A stretch of DNA of 64,000 nucleotides from Streptomyces sp. NRRL F-4489 (lineage in GTDB: Bacteria > Actinomycetota > Actinomycetes > Streptomycetales > Streptomycetaceae). The DNA lies in contig NZ_LLZI01000001.1 in the NCBI RefSeq assembly GCF_001509485.1, positions 62,001 to 126,000 on the forward strand. Direction: 5' to 3'. The position numbers and the translations under genes are program-made. Below are positions 57,665 through 64,000 of the stretch, in pieces; within the stretch, counting starts at the first letter, position 1; each line of letters begins with the position of its first letter. The notes under the pieces were generated by a model. It saw only the letters and a program-made list of their open reading frames with translations. It was not told where the DNA came from and did no database searches.

Positions 57665-58534
57665 TCAGCAACTCCTCTTCTCTGCAACGGTCATCCGGTC
57701 GTCTTCACCGGTCATCCGGTGTTCGGCAGTCATCCGGTGTTCGGCAGTCGCCCGGTCTTCGTCGGCCGTCCGGTCTTCGTTGGCCGTCCGGGGCGTGAAC
57801 GAGAACGGGCACCTGTCATTCCGTTCGGCGTTCTCATCGATGAGCCCGTACTGGCGCCATTCGAGGGCGCCGACCCCGTACGAGCCGAGCTGCGGGGAAT
57901 GCGGCATTCCGTCGTAACGGCGTATCCGCTCGCGGATGTTCGCGCGGACCTTGCGGCCGCTCGGCGTCTCCCCGGCGAAAACGTCGAAACGCTCCCGGGG
58001 ATTGATGACGAGGGCGAAATGCGTACCGAGGTTCCTGCTGCGGCGGTTCCGGTGCGCGGGACTGCTCATATTGCAGAACAGCGGCATACCGTTGAAGCAC
58101 ATGGACCAGGTCGCGGAATCCGGGTCGGTGCCGACGTCCGCCGGCCAGGGCTCCGGATCGGCGCGGTGCAGCTCCTCCAGCACCCGCCAGCCGAAGGCGT
58201 GGTACTCCGCCACCGTCCGCGCGTCCACGGCGTCCGCCGCGAACAGCGCGACCAGCGGATAGGCGGTGTCCAGCCGGCCGTCCCAGTCCCGGGACAGCTC
58301 GACGTACTCGGTGAGGGCCGCCGCCAGGTGCCGGATGCCGTCGCGGCCGGCGTTCTCCACGAAGGCGAACGTCACCAGCTGCTTCCGAAAGGCGTTCCGG
58401 GAGAACACACAGGGGAAGCCCGGATCGGCGAGCCGGGCCGCGACCTCTTCGAAAGCGTCCCGATGCCACCCCTGTGCGCCGTCGAGAACCTGCGCCTGGG
58501 AGATCAGCGTTGCGGTCTGCTGAGACCTTTCCAA
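57665..58534 (-). CDS. YqcI/YcgG-family heme protein, DcsA-like (hydroxyarginine synthase type)
   Basis: 289-residue YqcI/YcgG protein. DcsA of S. lavendulae is a heme enzyme of this family that makes N-omega-hydroxy-L-arginine from L-arginine. Visible features are DPGFPCVFSRNAFRKQLVTF near residue 38, SMCFNGMPLFCNMSSPAHRN, RSRNLGTHFALVINPRERFD, and EWRQYGLIDENAERNDRCPF. A TTG start at 58534 with AAAGGA 8 nt upstream. The C-terminus (about 250-280) is made of 6-residue repeats from an 18-bp tandem repeat and is unusual. It opens the leftward operon. Confidence 0.88.
   Translation of the reverse strand: MERSQQTATLISQAQVLDGAQGWHRDAFEEVAARLADPGFPCVFSRNAFRKQLVTFAFVENAGRDGIRHLAAALTEYVELSRDWDGRLDTAYPLVALFAADAVDARTVAEYHAFGWRVLEELHRADPEPWPADVGTDPDSATWSMCFNGMPLFCNMSSPAHRNRRSRNLGTHFALVINPRERFDVFAGETPSGRKVRANIRERIRRYDGMPHSPQLGSYGVGALEWRQYGLIDENAERNDRCPFSFTPRTANEDRTADEDRATAEHRMTAEHRMTGEDDRMTVAEKRSC
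57691..57783. repeat. 18-bp tandem repeats in the 3' end of the dcsA-like gene
   Basis: TCATCCGGTGTTCGGCAG occurs exactly twice (57712-57729, 57730-57747), followed by two diverged 18-bp units (57748-57765, 57766-57783) and preceded by a 21-bp variant at 57691. On the coding strand each unit gives 6 residues (such as TAEHRM, TADEDR). The phase is kept, so the reading frame is unaffected. Confidence 0.88.
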
Positions 58535-58884
58535 CGGAGCATCCTTTTTCTAGGTTTCCTTGCTCGTCGTCGCTCGTCGTTATTCGTTGTGCGTTGCTCT
58601 TCTTGTGCGCTGCTGTTCGTTGTTCGTTGTTCTGGTTTCGCTTCCGCTGCGGAGGCGCGCAGGGCGGCTCGCCTTGCCTGGAAAAGGATGTGGGAGCCCG
58701 GGAATCGACAGGCGCGCCCTCCTCGCGGCGTCCGGATTCCTCTCACCGGACCGCGCTGCGCCAACTCTCCCCGCATATGCCGGGCCGCACAACGCCTTGC
58801 AACCAAGGGCCCAGTGGAGATGTACGCCTGATACGCCGATGGTTGTATGGCCCTTGCGCGCGAGCCCTTCCTAGGCTGCCGCCC
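58535..58884. other. Divergent control region between the dcs-like and UbiA genes
   Basis: 350 nt without a supported gene. From 58560 to 58630 the plus strand repeats CGTTGTTCGTTGTTC and CGTCGTCGCTCGTCG words, giving a purine-rich leader on the minus strand. Nearer the UbiA gene, TAGGCT (58872-58877) sits 7 nt before the GTG and could be the -10 of a leaderless transcript. The promoters of both operons must lie here. Confidence 0.5.
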
Positions 58885-59838
58885 GTGACCGAAACCGCTG
58901 CTCCTGCCGCTACTTCTCGGCATGTCGCCGGCCTGATCGGCCCGGCGCGTATCCGATGCCGCACCGCCCTCAAGACGGCACATCTGTGCTGGTCGGAGGC
59001 GCGGCCGTCGGTACAGCTGGTGTTCGTGCTGCGGTTCGCGGTGGGCGCGGTGTCCACCGGGCAGCTGCCGCAGTCCCCGGGACGGACGGTGCTGGGCCTG
59101 GCCTCCTGGTGGTGCGCCGTGGCGTGCGCCTATCTGCTCAACGGTGTGACGGACGTCCAGGAGGACCGCGCGAACGGCTCCCAGCGCCCGATCGCCCGGG
59201 GCGACCTCCCGGTGCGCACCGCCGCGGTCGTCACGGCCCTGCTGGCCGGCGCGGCGCTCGCCCTCGGCGCGCTGGCGGGCGGCGGCGTACTCGGGTGGGC
59301 GGCGGGCTTCCTGCTGCTCGGCTGGGCCTACTCGGCCCGCCCGATCCAGGCCAAGCGGTCCAGTCTTCGGTGCGCGGTGGTGGTGTTCGGTCTGGGCGCG
59401 ACCTCGTACGCGGCCGGGATCTCGGCGGCGGGCAACAGCTGGACCGGTACCGGCGCGGTGTTCGGGTGCGTGATGTCGGCCTGGATGGCCCTGGTCGGGT
59501 CGGTGGTGAAGGACCTCGGGGACGCGGACGGGGACGCGGCCGGCGGCCGGCGCACCGTCGCGGTCGTGCACGGCCTGGGCGCGGCGCGGGCCCTGGCCAT
59601 GGGCTCCGCCGCGCTGGTCGGCGCGGCCGGTACGGTGGCGGCCGCGCTGTGGGCCCCGCTCGCGCTGGCGGGCACGCTCCCGGTGGCGGCCGGGGCGGTC
59701 TGGGTCATCGTCCGAGTGCTGCGGGACGGCCGGCGGCAGCACGCCGAACGCCGCCAACGGCGCGGCGCCTACCGGGCGTTCATGGTCACCCAATACGCCG
59801 CGAACCTGAGCATACTGGGCGCCCTCGCCGTCCTGTGA
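58885..59838 (+). CDS. UbiA-family prenyltransferase
   Basis: 317-residue membrane prenyltransferase with about nine hydrophobic segments. The first metal motif is LLNGVTDVQEDRANG (NxxxDxxxD). The second region is VVKDLGDADGDAAGGRRTVA. It resembles the SCO5848-type/UbiA group, acting on small aromatic or sugar acceptors; the acceptor is unknown. GTG at 58885 has no SD and an upstream -10-like box, so translation may be leaderless. It is divergent from the dcs-like operon, but there is no evidence that it belongs to it. Confidence 0.88.
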   Translation: MTETAAPAATSRHVAGLIGPARIRCRTALKTAHLCWSEARPSVQLVFVLRFAVGAVSTGQLPQSPGRTVLGLASWWCAVACAYLLNGVTDVQEDRANGSQRPIARGDLPVRTAAVVTALLAGAALALGALAGGGVLGWAAGFLLLGWAYSARPIQAKRSSLRCAVVVFGLGATSYAAGISAAGNSWTGTGAVFGCVMSAWMALVGSVVKDLGDADGDAAGGRRTVAVVHGLGAARALAMGSAALVGAAGTVAAALWAPLALAGTLPVAAGAVWVIVRVLRDGRRQHAERRQRRGAYRAFMVTQYAANLSILGALAVL

Positions 59839-59851
59839 GCGGGCGGGGGGC

Positions 59852-59906
59852 GGAGGGGCGTACGGACAGAGGGGTGTACGGGGCGGAGGGTGTACGGGCA
59901 GAGGGG
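59852..59906. repeat. G-rich direct repeats between the UbiA and LuxR genes
   Basis: Three imperfect units built around GGGGTGTACGG and GGCAGAGGGG in the gap where the two genes converge. Runs of four or more G occur several times, so a G-quadruplex is possible. The repeats may act in termination. Confidence 0.7.
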
Positions 59907-59935
59907 CGGTGGCGGCCAGGCCCTGCCGAGTGGCG

Positions 59936-60637
59936 TCAGCCCTGCTCGGGGAAGGCGCTGTTGATGGCCTGCACCCGGGAGCTGACCCCCAGCTTGCGGT
60001 ACGCGTTGTGCAGATGGCGTTTGACGGTCGCCTCGCTGATGTCGAAGCGGCGGCTGATCAAACGATTCGTCAGCCCCGCCCGCACCGCTTCCAGGATCTC
60101 CCGCTCCCGCAGTGTCAGCAGGCCGAGGGCCGGCGCCTCCACACCGCCCGGGACCACCGCGGGCGCGCGGTCCGGCTCCGCGGCGGCGGCCGGCCGCTGG
60201 GCCTCCTCGTAGGCCCGTATCCCCTGGTACAGGCGGTATCCGGCGGCGACCCGGAACGCGGTGCTCACGGTCTGCGCCGCCGCGACCCGCTGTTCGGGCT
60301 CCACCTGGTCGACGACCTTGGTGACCACGGTCTGCATCGCCTGCCAGAGCACGTCCGCGGCCCGTACCGACTCCGACACCGGCACCTGCTGGACGACGCG
60401 GTGGGCCCCGAGGAGCCGGGTGTACTCCGCCGCTCCCGGCGACTCCGGGCGCTTGCCGTCCTCCAGTGCCTGGGCGCATTCGGCCACGATGCCCTGCGCC
60501 TGGTGGCGGCACTGCCGCCAGATGTCGTCCCGGGACACCAACGGGCTCCCGATGCGCGCCAGCGCGGCCCGGTACTCCTCGGTGATCTCCGGTATGGCAG
60601 CACGGAGCTGCTGGGCAGCCGCCTCACGACCCAACAC
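59936..60637 (-). CDS. LuxR-family response-type regulator
   Basis: 233-residue regulator with a C-terminal LuxR/GerE helix-turn-helix (about 170-230): LTLREREILEAVRAGLTNRL, then DISEATVKRHLHNAYRKLGV. There is no response-regulator receiver domain. The N-terminal 160 residues are helical and resemble PucR-like or other input regions of Streptomyces regulators (AAIPEITEEYRAALARIG, YRLYQGIRAYEEA). Ligand unknown. GTG at 60637 follows GAGGGGG. It may control the prenyltransferase or EPS region. Confidence 0.9.
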   Translation of the reverse strand: MLGREAAAQQLRAAIPEITEEYRAALARIGSPLVSRDDIWRQCRHQAQGIVAECAQALEDGKRPESPGAAEYTRLLGAHRVVQQVPVSESVRAADVLWQAMQTVVTKVVDQVEPEQRVAAAQTVSTAFRVAAGYRLYQGIRAYEEAQRPAAAAEPDRAPAVVPGGVEAPALGLLTLREREILEAVRAGLTNRLISRRFDISEATVKRHLHNAYRKLGVSSRVQAINSAFPEQG

Positions 60638-60934
60638 TGTCCCCCCTCAAGGACGGAGCGACGCGATCGGGCCTCCGGGCGGCGCTCGTTGTCGTCGAGT
60701 GGGCAAGTTAACATCACGCCACCGTAATGCGAAAGTAAATTTCCACATTGCGGAAGCGAAATCCGGCAAATGGGCCCAACGCCGGCGCTCCCCCAGCCGA
60801 CCGGCAGCACGCGGCCACGGGGCCAACTCCGCCTCACCGCAGCCTGATTCGGCCGGATCCTACTTGCGGGGTCGGCGAAACACCAGTACTAGTGCGAGGC
60901 GCATCCCCTTGTTAGGCAACACGGCAGCCCCGCT
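60638..60934. other. Promoter side of the LuxR gene
   Basis: No gene supported in these 297 nt. A less GC-rich stretch (60715-60770) is a likely promoter region. The near-palindrome CACCAGTACTAGTG (60881-60894) is the only notable symmetric element. Confidence 0.45.
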
Positions 60935-61108
60935 TCACCGGGAGCCGGCGGAGGCGTAAACGGCGATCATGAGCGCCATGGGGATCAGGAAGAGCGCTCC
61001 CACTACAGCCGCGATGAGAAGGATCCCCTTCATGACCTTCTCCGCTGCCTGGCGGTCGGGGGCGGGCGGGTAGGAGCCCGGTTGGCCGGTCTCGTGTTGT
61101 GCCGTCAC
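60935..61108 (-). CDS. Small single-pass membrane protein
   Basis: 57-residue protein starting TAQHETGQPGSYPPAPDRQA after a GTG at 61108, with one membrane segment, LLIAAVVGALFLIPMALMIA, near the C-terminus. An in-frame ATG at 61150 gives a 71-residue form. The hydrophilic Pro-rich N-terminus would face the cytoplasm. Function unknown; the context gives no hint. Confidence 0.6.
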   Translation of the reverse strand: MTAQHETGQPGSYPPAPDRQAAEKVMKGILLIAAVVGALFLIPMALMIAVYASAGSR

Positions 61109-61206
61109 GGCATCATCCTGCGCATCGCCGGCCCGGCCGGGTATCCGCAAAGGTACTCAGGCGTACTCAGGCGCTCTTCGATACCGGCGTCACGTCGAAC
61201 GGGGAG

Positions 61207-61891
61207 CTACCCTTCCCCGCTACGCCGCAGGGTATGGCGCTGCCCGCTGTCCGGGTCGCCGACGTAGAAGGAGAGGGTGGGGCGTTCCGGCGTCCCGCCG
61301 ATGCTCCAGTCGGTGGCACAGGCACCCGCGAGGTTCAGCTCCTGGCCGCGCGGTGCGGTGTTCTCAAGGCTCCACGCGCCCGTCCCCTCGCAGCGGCCAT
61401 GGACGCTGTCGCGCAGCCGATGGGCGGTCGCCCGCCCGTCGGCGGCGAGTTCGAGCGTGCCGCCGGCTCCGTCCTGCCAGACGCCGACCACGTCGGCACG
61501 GCTCAGGCGGGGTGGCTCGTACAGCTTCAGCAGGCCGGCCGCGTAAGCCGATCCGCCCAGCAGAGCGAGTCCCGCGGCGCCGGCGACTCCCGACGCGAGC
61601 ACGCGCAGGGCCAGCTTCGGCCCGCTCCACGGTGCGGTGCGGGACGCCGCCAGCCGGGCGAGCAGCGCGCCCGGGACGGTGATCCCGGTCAGTGCCAGCC
61701 ACCACCCCGTTGGTCTCGCCCCCGGGATCCTGCGACAGGCCGGCCAGGATCAGGAGCACAGCGGCGATGGCCATTTCCGCCAGCAGGGTCGCCGTCGACA
61801 CCAGAATGGCCCGGTCCGCCCAGCTGTGCTGATCGCGTGCCCCGCGCATGTCCTGCCCCGGCGGGCTGTCCGGCCTTGCCTGTCCAGTCAT
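61207..61891 (-). pseudogene. Frameshifted gene for a membrane-anchored beta-rich protein
   Basis: An ATG at 61891 with GAGAGGTG opens a frame giving MTGQARPDSPPGQDMRG and a membrane segment AEMAIAAVLLILAGLSQDPG. About 61 codons later the frame leaves coding sense, and the other frame continues with WWLALTGITVPGALLARLAA, KLALRVLASGVAGAAGLALL and SRADVVGVWQDGAGGTLELA to the stop at 61207. The lengths differ by one base. The shift is near 61705-61720, beside G/C runs. The C-terminal domain resembles that of the lipoprotein at 51193. Confidence 0.65.
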
Positions 61892-62355
61892 GCCGATCAC
61901 CTCTCCCACCCGCAAGGGTGCACCCGCTGGTGACGGTGGCTCACACCAGGGTCGCCTCAGCCTCCCCACCCCGCCCCCAAAGCTTGGGCACGAATTCCAC
62001 ACATCCTCTCTACATTCCTGCTCCGCATGGTCTAGATTGACCGTGCTTCGGCGGTTCGGACACGAAGCGACCGTTAACGATCTACCCGTCCGGTGCCTTG
62101 AAAGGCCAGTGGTTCGCGTCGACCGGCGCCGGATGCGAGTGAGCAAGCACCATGGGGAGCCCCGGTTCTCGACGGGTTCCCGCAGCACCGGGAGAAAGCC
62201 TGGCTGGGCGTGCGGGTTCGCGCTGCCGCCAGGGGGGTCGTCGTTCCAGTACGTCCGCACGAGTCCGGAAGTCATGCGCCGGGGCGGGAGTGTGCCGCTC
62301 GGTGGTGGACGCGTGTGAGGCGAGCCGTCGTACCACTGGTGGGCTGGGGGGTCCT
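61892..62355. other. Control region upstream of the exopolysaccharide genes
   Basis: 464 nt without a supported gene. It holds a weak TGGTCTAGA (62028-62036) and AT-richer stretches around 61980-62080 that may be promoter elements for the sugar transferase. Short open frames occur on both strands but look like chance. Confidence 0.4.
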
Positions 62356-63834
62356 GTGGAGCAGGGGGAGTTAGTCGATGCGTGCGCGTCGACGGGTGGG
62401 CGGCCGGCGGGTGCGGCGGCCGGCGGGGGCGGGAATGACTGGGAGCAGCGGTACCGCCGGGCCGTGATCAGCAGCGATACGGTGGCCACCGCCTTCGTGG
62501 TGGCGGCGATCGGTACGTTCTTCGGGGCCCGGGACGCGGCCAACTGGCATGAGAAATGGGGGATTCTGGCCTTCGGCACCGAGCTGCTGGTGCTGGGGGC
62601 GCTCGCGGTGAGCCGGGCATGGGCGCCGGGCGTGCTCGGCCAGGGCGCCGAGGAGTTCCGCCGGCTGGGGCGTTCGCTGTTCGCCGCGACCGTCGTGCTG
62701 GCGCTCGGCGGGATCGCCCTGACCTCCCGCAACATCAAGCTCTGGATCTTCGTCGCGGTCCCCGCCATCGCGTTCGTCACCATGACCGCGCGGTATCTGC
62801 TCCGCCTCTGGCTGCACCGGCAGCGCAAGGAAGGGCAGTGCCTGCGGCCGGTGCTGGCCGCCGGGAGCCCGGCCACCGTGCGCGATCTGATCGCCCGGAC
62901 CCGCAAGTTCCCGCACCTGGGCTGGCGGGTGGACGCGGTGTGCACGGCGGACGGGCCCGGGCCCGGCGGTGACCGGCTGGACGGCGTACCGGTCGTCGGA
63001 CGGCTGGTGGACGTCGCCGCCCGCATCCGCCGCGGCGGCTACCGCGTCGTCGCGGTCACCCCGGATCCGCACTGGTCACCGGAGCGGCTGCGGCGGCTGG
63101 CGTGGAACCTCGAGGGCAGCGACGCCGAGATGGTCGTGGCGCCCGTGCTGATGGAGGTGGCCGGCCCGCGGCTGCACGTCGACGCGGTGCTGGGGATCCC
63201 GCTGCTGCGGGTCAGCATGCCGGCCTTCACCGGGGGCCGCCGGGCGGTCAAAGGGGTCGTGGACCGGCTGGGCGCGGCGGTGCTGCTGGTGCTGCTGGCG
63301 CCGCTGATGGTGGGCGTGGCGCTGCTGGTGCTGCTGGACGGTCCGGGCGGGGCGTTCTACCGCCAGCGCAGGGTCGGCAAGGACGGCCGCGAGTTCACCA
63401 TTCTGAAGTTCCGCACCATGGTGGCCGGGGCCGACCGGGCGCGCGACGCGCTGGCCGACCGCAACGAGGGCGCGGGACCGCTGTTCAAGCTCCGCCGGGA
63501 TCCGCGGGTGACCCGGGTGGGGGCGGTGCTGCGCCGGTACTCGCTCGATGAGCTCCCGCAGCTGCTCAATGTGCTCACCGGATCGATGTCGCTGGTCGGC
63601 CCGCGGCCTCCGCTGCCGGAGGAGACCGCGGCGTACGGGCCGGACATCCGGCGGCGGCTGCTGGTCAAGCCCGGACTCACCGGGCTGTGGCAGATCAGCG
63701 GGCGCAGCGACCTGTCGTGGGAGGAGGCGGTCCGGCTGGACCTGCGGTACGTGGAGGACTGGTCGCTCGCCCTGGACACCGTGATCTTGTGGAAGACGCT
63801 GCGCGCGGTGCTCCACGGCCAGGGGGCCTACTGA
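62356..63834 (+). CDS. Undecaprenyl-phosphate sugar-1-phosphate transferase (exopolysaccharide)
   Basis: 492-residue polyprenyl glycosylphosphotransferase of the WbaP/WcaJ type, which starts exopolysaccharide repeat-unit assembly at the membrane. The N-terminal half has about four membrane segments ([20 protein letters not shown]) and a Rossmann-like domain. The C-terminal sugar transferase domain has [73 protein letters not shown] and [14 protein letters not shown] at 62356 is preferred; further upstream starts are possible. It is followed by a sugar nucleotide dehydrogenase. Confidence 0.93.
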   Translation: MEQGELVDACASTGGRPAGAAAGGGGNDWEQRYRRAVISSDTVATAFVVAAIGTFFGARDAANWHEKWGILAFGTELLVLGALAVSRAWAPGVLGQGAEEFRRLGRSLFAATVVLALGGIALTSRNIKLWIFVAVPAIAFVTMTARYLLRLWLHRQRKEGQCLRPVLAAGSPATVRDLIARTRKFPHLGWRVDAVCTADGPGPGGDRLDGVPVVGRLVDVAARIRRGGYRVVAVTPDPHWSPERLRRLAWNLEGSDAEMVVAPVLMEVAGPRLHVDAVLGIPLLRVSMPAFTGGRRAVKGVVDRLGAAVLLVLLAPLMVGVALLVLLDGPGGAFYRQRRVGKDGREFTILKFRTMVAGADRARDALADRNEGAGPLFKLRRDPRVTRVGAVLRRYSLDELPQLLNVLTGSMSLVGPRPPLPEETAAYGPDIRRRLLVKPGLTGLWQISGRSDLSWEEAVRLDLRYVEDWSLALDTVILWKTLRAVLHGQGAY

Positions 63835-63916
63835 TGCGCGGGGGGCGGCGGCGCGGCGGTCGCGCCGGCGCGTGGAGTGCGGGCCGCGAGGGCCTGCCTT
63901 GGGGGAGGAACGCGTC

Positions 63917-64000
63917 ATGAGAGTCAGCGTTTTCGGCCTCGGCTACGTGGGCTGCGTATCGGCCGCGTGCCTGGCCGGTATGGGCCACGAGGTCATCGGG
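63917..64000 (+). CDS. Nucleotide-sugar 6-dehydrogenase, GDP-mannose/UDP-glucose type (5' end only)
   Basis: The first 28 codons, [20 protein letters not shown] then GMGHEVIG, form the NAD-binding Rossmann start of UDP-glucose/GDP-mannose dehydrogenases; [16 protein letters not shown] fits the GDP-mannose type best. The gene runs off the right edge. ATG at 63917 has GGGAGGAA 9 nt upstream. The neighbour is a sugar transferase, so it probably supplies uronic acid sugar for the exopolysaccharide. Confidence 0.87.
   Translation, partial: MRVSVFGLGYVGCVSAACLAGMGHEVIG

Noticed and set aside
62028..62036. TGGTCTAGA as a second DasR-type site before the exopolysaccharide genes
   Set aside because: Only the 9-bp core matches and the right half is not conserved; the surroundings give no chitin link.

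Overview
The window is very GC-rich, has the dense overlapping gene layout of a Streptomyces chromosome, and carries several Streptomyces hallmarks: a gamma-butyrolactone-type receptor next to an AfsA-type synthase, a DasR-like site in front of a chitin-active LPMO, many MFS/LacI/GntR/TetR units, and a full epsilon-poly-L-lysine synthetase gene (pls). The pls protein, 1316 residues with the start I choose, points to an epsilon-poly-lysine producer of the S. albulus / S. noursei kind. This is an inference from remembered family features, not a search. No tRNA, rRNA, CRISPR array, insertion sequence or phage gene was seen.

Left part (1-22 kb) is catabolic and regulatory. A leftward operon (1-3968) joins a dihydroorotate dehydrogenase, an aromatic-acid-type MFS carrier, an IclR regulator and an orotate-phosphoribosyltransferase-like enzyme. 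A TetR / DHA2 efflux / DUF5946 / chloramphenicol-phosphotransferase-like operon (4327-7480) follows, with two palindromic operators. Two sulfatase units come next. One (8701-13689) is formylglycine-generating enzyme, MHS carrier, sulfatase and GntR. The other (13751-19722) is LacI, nucleoside hydrolase, a 741-residue sulfatase and MHS carrier, marked by three copies of a GAAATCGATTTC operator. A crotonase / HxlR pair faces across a 17-bp-arm inverted repeat.

Middle part (22-43 kb): a cold-shock gene set, a VOC protein, pirin, an acyltransferase, a family X DNA polymerase, and the signalling block TetR / AfsA / HAD phosphatase, which resembles the mmf (methylenomycin furan) type of signalling gene set. 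Then come a streptomycin-6-kinase-like phosphotransferase, DUF779, the LPMO, a second LacI / nucleoside hydrolase / MFS operon, DUF2795 and DUF5709 proteins and a methyltransferase.

Right part (41.7-64 kb) is specialised metabolism. pls overlaps an M1 aminopeptidase by 4 nt. A Mg2+-sensing M-box RNA, followed by a short leader ORF, precedes an NRAMP-like transporter whose metal-site motifs are altered in the direction of Mg2+ transporters. A leftward cluster (51782-58534) holds homologues of DcsA, DcsB, DcsD, DcsE and DcsG of D-cycloserine biosynthesis plus an EamA exporter, but no racemase (DcsC) and no D-Ala-D-Ala ligase. A short-chain dehydrogenase is present instead. A UbiA prenyltransferase, a LuxR regulator and the start of an exopolysaccharide cluster close the window.
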